DNA from: Morinoia aosen
Taxonomy: Eukaryota; Arthropoda; Malacostraca; Amphipoda; Talitridae
Reading direction: 5' to 3'
NCBI GenBank assembly: GCA_030386875.1
Contig: CM059570.1
Span: 31,363,422-31,427,421 of the forward strand
DNA length: 64,000 bases
Each line of letters opens with the position of its first letter. Position 1 is the first letter of the stretch. Positions 35,501 to 47,500 of the stretch are shown here, one piece after another. A model generated the notes under the pieces. The model was not told the origin of the DNA and ran no database searches. It saw only the letters and a list, made by a program, of their open reading frames with translations. The translations under genes were made by a program, and so were the position numbers.

Positions 35501-38500
35501 GTGCTCCCGCCGCACGGTGCATCTTAGTCCCTTCAGCACGCACTCGCTTGGACAAGGTGTGATCATGACAGTGTGAAGCTGGGCTCTTTTTAGCTGTAAT
35601 TCAAAATTCACTTTTCAAAAATGAGTAAAGTTCTCCATTTCCTCCTTCAAAAAAGATTTAATTGCATTCACCATTTGAGTATAATAGGGGTTTTTTTGCA
35701 CCCTGTGCTTGAGTTGAGGGTCGTGACCTCAAAGAAGTAAATGCTGGTAATTCATCTCAGCTAGAGTAGCTCGTTCTTTTGAAAATGTAGCTCTTAGCTT
35801 TTAGTCACTGGATTTGCTGAGCATGCTGTGAGAGCCAAAGCAAAGTAGTGTGTCTGTGAGTGTCGTGAGGTTAAATTCTGTGAAAAGTGTGTTTTGAATT
35901 GTTACGAGGATGCATGTCCGTGCAAATATAGAGCACAGGAGGGAGATCTGGAATATATTCAGGGATGATGGAAAGGTGGATTTCTGAACTATAAGGAAGA
36001 CATCGCTACAAGAAAAGGTGTGAAACAGAATAGAAGCTCTAGGACTAAGAAGCTTCAAATTGAATATTGAAATTTGTAGGGCTTCACCTAAAGCACAGAA
36101 TATGCGTAAAGGGTTGTGTTCCAGCTGTGTTGTATGACGCGCACACTATTACTGTTCACTTAAATATGTAGGTGAGAGTAGTTCGAATGTACTTACTGCA
36201 TTTTTTGCCAAATGTGCACATTGTGGCTTGTCATAAATAAAGACTGCACTTATTATGATGAGCGAAGTGTGTCGAACTCTCACATTTGACCCTTTCTGCA
36301 GAACAAACTTCCCTCTGAGGAGCTGTGCACATCTCGCTTTGGTGTTTGAAGTAATCCTGAAGGCCTTTAACTTTGACCTTGTTGCTTGTTAACCCATTGC
36401 TAATTTCCATGTATATGTTACCTCAGGGTTCTTTTTATTATGTTGCTGTTGTTGTTCCAGCTTCCGCCCTGTGCCTCTCTCTCAAACTTACATTGGCATC
36501 AACGAGAAGAAGGCCATCAAGCGGTACCAGGTCATGAATGAGATTCTCTACAACAAGGTCCTGGAACATGCTGGTAAAAACCAGATCCTTATCTTCGTGC
36601 ACTCCAGGTATGCACTTATTACTCCTCCTGCTGACTACAAATAGTGCCGTTTTTATGTTGAAATTCCATTTAACACATTTCTTGCAAAGTGACCCACCGG
36701 TGGTTACTTTGGTGGTTTTCATAGAGCTGCTGACCCACCTGCAGTCGCTATTTCATTTTTTATTAGCACTTAATGAAAGTTAAATAAATGCCCGATCTAG
36801 TTAATGTTTGCCATTTTCAAAGTTGCTTACCACAATTGATTTTAAATTTGAATTGAATATTGAACTTCAGTTTATCCTATCGCAGTTAACGTGTTAATGA
36901 AAAACTACTTGTTAATGAGCTGTTTACGTTCAAAGGTTTTATTCTTCTGATTCCTCTGTTCAGGATAACAGCAGGAAAAATTCAACCCCTACGCATCAAT
37001 GTCAATTTAAATAAAAATACAAGCTTCCTGTCATTATATAGCGCATAGATCAAGGTACACCATAGGCGTTTAGATGGGCATATAAACAGGCATGCCAGCA
37101 GATAACGGTATTAAAATAAAATACGATTAATTAAGTGCTGATCTGTAGCTGGTTGTCAGTCTGTCAGGGCTGATTTAAAGCAGTTCCAATTCAATAAATA
37201 TACTTTTCAAATATGTATTGAAAATGTTATTTTAATGAAACGTTTTTAGACATTATAAGTTTAGTATTTAAGTAACTGGAACATGTTATTTTACAGCTTG
37301 TTTAGGGAACCGTTACATTTCCTTACACTATCACGTATTACAAGGTACCATTTTTAAGCATAAGTTCAGTACTTGAGCAATAGGGACGTGTTGTTCCACA
37401 GCTTATTTAAGGCACAGTTTCATTTTGTTGCTCTATCACAAATTCCAAACACTTGGCGTGACCCCCCCACTGATGTAAGGAACGTTTGCAGGAAGGAGAC
37501 CGCCAAGACGGCCCGCAGTCTCCTAGACATGTGCCTGGAGAAGGACACACTGGGCCACTTTCTGCGTGAGGGCTCAGCCTCAACCGAGGTGCTACGCACA
37601 GAGGCCGAGCAGGTCAAGAACACGGAGCTGAACAGTCTCCTGCCCTACGGCTTTGCCATCCATCACGCCGGCATCAACAGGATTGACAGGAACCTTGTGG
37701 AGGATCTTTTTGCTGACAGACATATTCAGGTGCGTGGCACTTGCTTGCTCCCTAGGCAGAGATGGTATGAATTCCTCCCTGTAGGTGCTGGTGGAATGTT
37801 TTGGTGATTGAGGTTAACTTAGAAATAGGTGCCGTTGTTGTGGTGATTGAGACGAAGTGCTCGGGGGGAGGTGGTGTTGCTGCGATGATTGAGACTAACT
37901 TAAGCAGGCCCTAGACGATCAAGCTGATTGACCAAGCTATGCTGTCAATCAATTGACGCAAGCGTACTCGACCTTCAATCAAACCTTCAGTTGGTTTCAT
38001 TAAAACCCATTCTTTGTTAATTTTTGAAGAGGAACGTCTGTCCTGAAGTGATTTAGAATAGTTTCACTAACGGTAAAGTATGGCTTCAACGTCTGCAAAG
38101 CACGCATTATTTTTACAAGTGCCGCGCTTTTTTTGTTTTTATTAAAATTGTCTTTGCTTCTAACTTTCCATAGTTCAGGGTAACCCTTATGTAATTTAAT
38201 TAAAAGACTTGTAAACGCGCGCTCTGCTGCACGTTTTTCCTTCATAGTTGCCATTGAAGACAGGCGCAATGCTTGATCAAAGTTGGCTTAGACTGTCATG
38301 CGTCAGTGCTTGAGCTCGGGTCATTCAAACTTTCTATCAATCACCATCAATTGTCAATTGTCAAAATAGCTTCTAGTTGGTCAATCATACTTTATTCAAG
38401 CGATGGCGTGAAGTTTTTGGTCAAAATGATTGACCGTCTAGAGCCTGCTCTAGAAAACGGTGGTGTTGCTGTGGTGATTGAGACTATTTGTTCAGGGAAA

Positions 38501-41500
38501 GGTGGTGTTGTGGTGATTGCTGAGTAGCCGGTTGTTGGTGCAAAGGCGTATGATGTGATGACGTGCTGTTGTTATGGTTGCTTATTGTTGTGGTGAGGAT
38601 AATACTGTTGGTGTAGATGGTGGTATTACTAGTAGCAGCAACAGAGAGATAGTGTAATATTCTTGTCATTTTCTAGGCATTCATTATGGCCCTCGATTTC
38701 TTACTCAGCATAGATTTTAGTTGAGCCCATCAAGTGTTTCTTCAAGATTGTGCTCCGAGGAACATTGAGGAATTTGACATCACATATTTCTCTAGTTTCT
38801 CCACCGTGCAAGGTTCTGTGAGATAACCTTGTGAACGACGAAAGTCCTTCACTGCCCCATTCGCCAAACTGTTTCTGTGGCGTGTTCCTATGCGTGACGT
38901 TGCGGTCCGTACTGTGCGGCACCATTGGTGCTGGAACCGCGGGCTGGAACCTCAGCATGCCGGTTGACCCCTCAGGCAGTTCCATGCAAGCGGTCGCGCT
39001 GACCGGTCAATCCTTACCGTGTCCTGGGTTTCGCAGTAGCAGTTGCGCTGACTAGTCGCAGATACTGTGTGTTCAGGTTGCGCTACGAAACTAACCTCTG
39101 TCTCGTCTCCCTGCCACTTCGACCGCCTTTGTTTTGTGAAACTTTTCAGTGCAATTCAACCAATTATGTTTTAACCAGCTTTTAAACGTGTTCCAATAAA
39201 CTGTGCTCTTAATACAAATCTGTTACGTTCTCAAATAAATTTAGAAACTTCTCAACTTTTAATAAACACTGTGTAAAAGAAACTCGAGAAAACGGAAAAA
39301 CAATTTTTACTGGTCTGTTGCCGTGGCCGTTGGCTTGAAGGCTTGGCCACCTGACGTTGGAAAGTCGAGGGCCCGGTGACAACCAATCTGGTGTCAGGAG
39401 TGGGATACGTTATCCTGTGTGCCGACATTTCTTCCAGTGTTTCCGTGAGTGTTAATGTGAATTTCTAAAGAGTTTATGATTTTAAAGCGCATTTGCACAG
39501 TGTTGATCGGTAACTGTAGCAACTGAAAATTCAAGAAATGGAGGTGTCTTCTACGTACGGAAATCGACGAGACCAGCAGCGGCAACGGCAGGAAGAGCGA
39601 AGATCTGATGTGCTCAGGAGCAGCGTGTGCCAGTATTGTCATCGTGAAGGCCATGTTCTTGCTAAGTGTGCTGAATTCAAGAGCGAATTTAGAGCTTGCG
39701 TATGGTGTGGCGACATTGAGCACAGGTCGTGTGACTGTTCGCACAAGTCGAGAAAATTTAAGACTGCCGCTCACGAAGAAGATCACGCTGCAGCTACTTC
39801 TTCCCCGACCAACTTGCTGATGAAAACCAAAGAAGCATCTGAAACTGGCTGTTACTTCCTATCGACGAAAATCAATGGAACCTTAATGGACGCTCTAATT
39901 GACAATGGGGCAGTGGTGTCGGTCATTTCCGAGAATTTGGTAAATAAATTGAGAAACAAACCCGCTATGAAGAGTTCGACGAAGACTACGTTGATCGGCT
40001 TTGGAGGATCTCGCATTGACGTGATTGGCGAGGTGACGGTAACTGTGCAAGCTGATGAATTACGTGCCCCAGCGTTTACGTTACTAGTTGTTCCTGCCGG
40101 TGCTACGAGTCAATCTTTAGTCTTTGGGCTCGACTTCCTAGAGCGGTACTACATGAAGATCGACACCGTCCATCGTGAACTTCTCTACTCGCCTCCGAAT
40201 GAAGATCCAGTCGCCGTCAAGTTGAAAACTAAGCCTGGAATAGAAATTCAGAGTATGGTAAGAAATGCACATGAGATATCGATAGAGCCGAATAGAAGAA
40301 TGTTAATTCGTGCTAGACTGTCAGATGTCAGTATTGCTGATGATGTTGAGGGCTATCTTGAGCCTCTCATTGTAACTTCTCGTGAAGACTTACCTGTAGA
40401 GATTGCATACTCAGTTGGCTCGGTGAAAAATGGACATGTCACGGTAGAATTGATGAATATGAACCCATGTGAAGTGGTGTTGAAGCCAAAGTCTAAGTTG
40501 GGCATGTTCATAGTTTCAAATTTTGCTGTTGTGAATTCTACTGTTGATAGTACTGTGAGCGAGAACATTTGTGCTGGCGATCTTTTCGATTTTTCTGACA
40601 GTAATTTGACTAGTGAGCAGCTGAACGAAGTTAAGAACATGTTAAATAGGCGCCATGCTGCGATTTCACTGCATGACCACGATTTGGGACGTACGGCTAC
40701 GACTAAGCACGTGATTGATGTTCAGGGAAATGTGCCAAATAAGCAACGTTACCGCAGATTTCAGGGACCGTTCAGACAGGAAATAGAAGTAGAACTACGT
40801 AAGCTCGAGGAACGGGATATAATAGAGAAATCGTGTTCTCCGTGGTCTTCTCCTTTAGTTCCCATAAGGAAAAAGGACGGTTCCCTTAGATTATGTGTGG
40901 ACTATAGGGCATTGAACTCTGTGACTAAGCGTGATTCGTTCCCTTTGCCTAACATCATAGATGCTCTGTCTAACTTGAGCCACACAAATTTCTTCTCTAC
41001 GTTCGATTTAATGCAAGGTTTTTATCAGATCGAAATGGACGAGTCTAGCAAGGAATACACTGCATTTTCTACTGGCGATTCCCACTGGCAGTGGAAGCGC
41101 ATGCCATTCGGTTTGACTAACAGCCCAGGGTCATTCATGAGACTTATCTCGTTAGTTCTCGCTGGCATACCCTGGAGCGTAGCTATCAGTTACATTGATG
41201 ACGTAATTGTTACTGGCAGAACCTTTGAAGAACATTTAACTAATTGTAACCTAGTGTTGAGAAGGTTCGAGTCGCACGGGTTAAAGGTAAAACCTGCGAA
41301 GTGTTCAATGTTCCGAAAAGAAGTAACTTACCTTGGTCATGTTGTGAGCTGCGATGGTGTCCGTCCAGATGAGAAGAATGTCGAGAAGATCTTAACTTAC
41401 CCTGAACCGAAGACCCAGCGTCAAGTGCGTAGATTCCTAGGGATGTGTAATTTCTTTAGACGCCACATACCTAACGCCAGCGTGTTAATGAAACCTTTGA

Positions 41501-44500
41501 ACGAACTGATCGGCATGAAAAAGATAAATTGGACGCAAGAGTGCAGCGAAGCGTTTCTGGAGTTGAAGAGAATTTTGACTAATCCGCCTCTCCTTAGCTA
41601 TCCTGATTTTTCAGTCGACGCAGCGCCGCTTGTGATTACTGTGGATGCCAGTAATGTTGGTGCAGGCGCGGTACTGTCGCAAGTGCAGGAAGGTGAGGAA
41701 CGAGTCCTGGCTTACGCGAGCACAACGTTCAACAAGGTGGAAACGAACTACAGCGCTACTGAGCGTGAGCTTGCAGGTTTGAGATGGGCTGTGAGGAACT
41801 TCCGTCCTTTCGTTTATGGTCGTAAGTACGTAATAAGAACCGACCATAGACCGCTCATTTACCTTAACTCCATGAAAAGTGTTGACGCTCGGCTAATGAG
41901 AACCTTTGAGGAACTCCATTGCGGTCAGTTCGAAATTCAATTTGTGCCTGGTAAGGAAAATGTTGTCGCTGACGCTCTATCTAGAATGGTGAATTTACCC
42001 GTTAATAGTAGCGAAGTTGACCCAAGTTATGTCGTGTCGCTGCAGGGCAAGAAAGTAAACTTAATTCCTGGGGGACCTGACTCTTTGTTCTGCGCTCTTG
42101 CAATGGGGGTGAGCGGCAATGTTGACGATCACGCTGTTATAAGAGAAATCGTGGTGACTAAAGTGCTTAAGGACCCGAAAGACTACGGACTTGGGAAGAA
42201 CAAGCGTGATTTGAAGAGAATAGAGGCAATGAAGGAAGTTGGTACCGTGCCGGACTTGTGCTTGGTGAATGCATGTGTGAAAGAATTCAAAGTGAATGTC
42301 TGCATTTACGAGGACGGCATAGGCATCGTGAGATTTGGACATGATGACAATAATCCTACAGTGCATTTACAGAGTTTGCGTGGTGTCCACTACAACTTGC
42401 TCGTGCCGGTTGGTGAGGATGCAGACGACATCATTGTAGGTCACATCGATTATGTGCGGGCAAGAGCAAAGGTTAATAAATCAGCAAGTTCTCCCACCCA
42501 AGTATTGTACACTCTAATAGACGACGAGCCGCAGACAGTTCAACCGAAGAAAATAATTTGTAAAAAGAAGCAACTTGCGTCAGAGAAGGTGAAAACAGCT
42601 CAAATTCGGACAACAGAAGACGCAGTTTCTCAACAAACTTCCAGCACTCCATCTCTTCATTTAACTACTGAACAAATAATAGCTCTTCAAGCAAATGACA
42701 CAATAATTTCTTCATTAAAACAGCTCCTCGAGACTAAAGCAACGGCGCAAGAAATTTCGGCAAAATTATCAGAGAGTGTCAAAGGACGCAGATTTTTAAA
42801 GTCAGTGGAGAGTTTGAGGCTTCGTGACGGTGTCGTGTGTGCTGGCTCGCGTGAAGTGCCGGTGATGCCTGCTCAGAGGTTGCCTGCAATGGTGGAGGAG
42901 TTTCATAGAGTATCTGGTCACATCGGGAGGGACAAAACGGTCGAAGCTATCTCCAGATACTTCTACAGCCCGAGAATGTCTCCGATCGTGGCATACGTGA
43001 TACGCCATTGTTCAGTGTGTCAGCGTTTTAAGGGCCGAGCGAAGGGTGGTGCTCCGTTGTATCGACGAGTACCCAAGGCACCTTATAGCGACTACGCTGT
43101 CGACCTTCTCGAACTTCCTCCAGGGCGGAGCAACACACGTTATCTATTAGTTGGTATTGACACGTACACGAAGTTTGCAAATGCTGTGCCTCTGAAGAAC
43201 AAGCGTTCGTCAACGGTAGCCAAAGCGTTGGAAGAGAGGATTTTCAGCTCTCTCGTTAAGCTCCCGGAGACCGTGACTACGGATAATGGCCCGGAATTTC
43301 GAGGACGCCCGTTCGTGAACATGCTTCAAAAACACGGAGTGGAGCATTTTAAGACTGTCCCGTATTCGCCGAACTGCAATGGAGCTGTAGAGAGACTGAA
43401 CGCCACTCTGAAGAATCTTCTCGCAGCTGCATGTGAAGAATACCAAACACCATGGACAGATCATCTCACAAGAAGTTTAATAATTTACAATAATACAATG
43501 CACTCTCAAACCGGTCATACTCCTGCAGATTTCTTTTCCAACAGCGCCGGCAAGCTTCCCATTCCTGTTGCAGAGCCGTATTGGAAACCGCCTCGTAAGT
43601 CATTCAAGCCTTACTTGGTTGGCCAGTTGGTGGCGCGAAGGATACCGCCTTTGCCATCACGGAGTAAGTTAGCTCCAAGGTTTGATGGACCTTTTGTCAT
43701 CGTTGAGGCGGATCCGAACGGTATAGTGTACAAGATAGCCAGAACTACAGGTAAAGAAGCGCATACTGTACATTTTAATCAATTGAAGGAATGGCATGGT
43801 GGCGACGGTGCGGCGGACCAGCCGGCGTATGGCAGTGGGCAGCGACTGAACGACGTGGCAAGACGGAGCATGACAAGAAAAGCGAGAACTGAGGCATTGG
43901 CGGCAGAGCAACTTCTACCAGTGGCAGACGGCGGCAGCGATAAAATTGTAGCACCGATGATAGGTGGCGTGCCGATATCTCTGTCGAAACTGGCAGATAA
44001 AATAGCTGCTGCAATGTACTCTGAAGACGCAGATGAAGCCGACGATGCAGTAAACGATGACGACTACGATCAGCCATCGGTTGACGAGATTGAGCAACCC
44101 AGCATGGAGTGGGAGCATCTGAGCGACGAGCCAGATGACGTTTTCGCAGAGCAGTCCCCTGTGAGCGACGACGCGACGGTACTCCACTTGCCGATGACTA
44201 GCTCAGTCTCAGAAGCTGAGCTAAACCGTGGCAGCGCGCCGCAAAGGCTAACTCGATCGTTTTCGAAGCACGCTGTTGAGTCGCTTGTAAAAGCGATAGC
44301 AGTGAACAGCGACAGAGAAAGCGACAAGTTTCCTGGAGCCAGGACATCGTTCAAATTTAGTCTTCAGAAAGGATTTCCGGTCTGCGTTGAAGGCGATTTC
44401 AAATTGCCGCCGGAGTTCGACCTTTTGACGAGATGTTCGATGTCAGATGGACCGGACTTGGACGATCATCTCCAAAGGGAAATTAACTCGCTGTCTGATC

Positions 44501-47500
44501 GATTCTCTGATGCAGATAACTAGTTTTTGTTCTTGTCGGTAGCCAGTTTACATCCTAACGTTACCGTTGTCTCGTAAATTTGTAAAGATTCGCAATACTT
44601 AGTTTTGCATAATACATACAGCGCAATGAAAATGTAACTTGTGCAATTGTGTTCTTTTCTCAAATGATTTATTGAAATTTTAATGTCGCCATTAAAGTTT
44701 GGTACTGGAGTATTTATGAATTGTTTAGGTTTTCACATTTTAAACGTTGCTTTAAATAAAGAATTTTAAAGCTGCATCCCTTATGTTTTCAATAAATTCT
44801 TGCTTAGGTTGTGAAGTTCAGAGTCGCGCTTTGAATATAGAAAATTTTGAAAATGCATTCCCTATGTTGTTAACAAATTGTTGCGAAATTAATTAAATTT
44901 TGAATCTCTATTGAATAAAAATATTTTAGATGCATTCCCTATGTTTTGATTGAATTTACTAGGTGCTTAATTTTAACTTCATGTACATGTTATAGCGGTC
45001 AGGCGGACTATTAATTTTGTATTATTTGGTTGTGGGGGATGTGAACGACGAAAGTCCTTCACTGCCCCATTCGCCAAACTGTTTCTGTGGCGTGTTCCTA
45101 TGCGTGACGTTGCGGTCCGTACTGTGCGGCACCATTGGTGCTGGAACCGCGGGCTGGAACCTCAGCATGCCGGTTGACCCCTCAGGCAGTTCCATGCAAG
45201 CGGTCGCGCTGACCGGTCAATCCTTACCGTGTCCTGGGTTTCGCAGTAGCAGTTGCGCTGACTAGTCGCAGATACTGTGTGTTCAGGTTGCGCTACGAAA
45301 CTAACCTCTGTCTCGTCTCCCTGCCACTTCGACCGCCTTTGTTTTGTGAAACTTTTCAGTGCAATTCAACCAATTATGTTTTAACCAGCTTTTAAACGTG
45401 TTCCAATAAACTGTGCTCTTAATACAAATCTGTTACGTTCTCAAATAAATTTAGAAACTTCTCAACTTTTAATAAACACTGTGTAAAAGAAACTCGAGAA
45501 AACGGAAAAACAATTTTTACTGGTCTGTTGCCGTGGCCGTTGGCTTGAAGGCTTGGCCACCTGACGTTGGAAAGTCGAGGGCCCGGTGACAACCTTAAAC
45601 TAAATAATCACTCTCAAAGCAATGCCTGTTTGTGTGTGCCTTTAGTTGATCAGTTACGTGGTGTTCCCAGCGCGATGCAATATATAACAGGTTGTTGACA
45701 GTGAAACACCACCAGTTGCGTGTGTTGACAGCGTGACGCAGTATATAACAGGTTTACATATATTATATACGCAATATATAACAGGTTTACATATATTATA
45801 TACGCAATATATAACAGCGAGATACCACCAGTTGCGTGTGTCGACAGCGAGATATCACCAGTTGCCTAGCGTTACAGCAAGATACCAGCAGTACCCTATC
45901 GTTGTCAGAGAGCTGCAACACGTGACCTATTTCCCGTACAGGTGCTGGTGTCGACGGCGACGCTGGCGTGGGGCGTGAACCTGCCGGCGCACACGGTCAT
46001 CATCAAGGGCACGCAGGTGTACGACGCGGGCAAGGGGCGCTGGGTCGAGCTGGGCGCCCTCGACATCATGCAGATGTTGGGCCGTGCTGGTCGCCCCCAG
46101 TATGATACCAAGGGAGAGGGTGAGTCTTGTGTGTTGTTGTGTGCCTACCTTGCTTGTATGATTTATTTTCGTGCCTCGCTTTTTGGGTTTACTGTCGTGC
46201 CTTGCTTGTATGATTTACTTTCGTGCCTCGCTTTTATGATTTACTTTCGTACCTCGCTTGTATAATTTACTTTCGTACCTCGCTTTTATGATTTACTTTC
46301 GTACCTCGCTTTTATGATTTACTTTCGTGCCTCGCTTTTATGATTTACTTTCGCACCTCGCTTTTATGATTTACTTTCGGACCTCGCTTTTATGATTTAC
46401 TTTTGGACCTCGCTTTTATGATTTACTTTCGGACCTCGCTTTTATGATTTACTTTCGGACCTCGCTTTTATGATTTACTTTCGGACCTCGCTTTTATGAT
46501 TTACTTTAGTACCTCATGCCAATAGATTACCACTCGTACCTCAGTGTGTTGTATTACGTCTCATACTCATTACCTCTCAACTCCAACAGTCTTTGAGTAA
46601 TCATCTATCATTATGAATTTTATTCGCTTTATTTATTAGCCTGTGCACAGCAGGTTTATTTATCCATCTAATTCTGGCTTCCTAGTGCACATATTTATCA
46701 GTTTTTAACTTCACCAGCCATGGACGTTTCCGTAACTACTTTAAGCACTTTGCTGGAGGCACAACTGCCATGGCAAAAATGTCACGCCGTAATCATCTCT
46801 TGCGTTCTAGCATCTTCACTCAAAAGCTCACAATTTTCTCCTCTGTTATCTTAGCCCTATTGCACCTTGTCTGCCCTCTAGTCTTAGCCCTATTGCACCT
46901 TGTCTGCCCTCTAATCTTAGCCCTATTGCACCTTGTCTGCCCTCTAATCTTAACCCTAAAATGCTCATTGTCCTCTCTAATGTTAACCCTAAAACGCTCA
47001 TTGTCCTCTCTAATGTTATCCTGAAACGCTCATTGTCCTCTCTAATGTTATCCTGAAACGCTCATTGTCCTCTCTAATGTTATCCTGAAACGCTCATTGT
47101 CCTCTCTAATCTTGACTCTAAATTGCTCATTGTCCTCTCTAATTTTGACCCTAAAATGCTCTTTGTCCTCTAATTTCAATCCTACAGCACCCATAGTCCT
47201 TCTCTCTAATTTCAACCTTATAGAGTCCAGCCTCCGCCTCCCAGTTTATGAACTTCTATACTACTTGTGCAGGTATTCTTATCACAAGTCATTCACAGAT
47301 GCAGTACTATCTTTCACTTCTGATCATTTTTGATATCTGTGTAGGTATCATTAAATAACACTCAAGTTACGACTACTACCTCTCAATCATGATCTTCTTC
47401 TATATCTGTGCAGGTATCCTGATCACAAATCACTCAGAACTGCAGTACTATCTCTCACTCATGAACCAACAACTGCCCATCGAGTCTCAGCTCGTGGGCC

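Larger units (their letters stand above)
38830..45591 (+). mobile_element. Ty3/Gypsy-type LTR retroelement with OTU-like domain in intron 19
   Basis: A 6762-bp element in the host orientation, with a 4-bp target duplication ACCT (38826-38829 and 45592-45595). The 552-bp LTRs are identical by eye, beginning TGTGAACGACG and ending GGTGACA. A primer site TGGTGTCAGGAGTGGGA follows the 5' LTR and fits a tRNA-Leu 3' end. A purine tract GTGGGGGA precedes the 3' LTR. The coding part is a single long frame, so the element looks whole and young. Confidence 0.95.
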
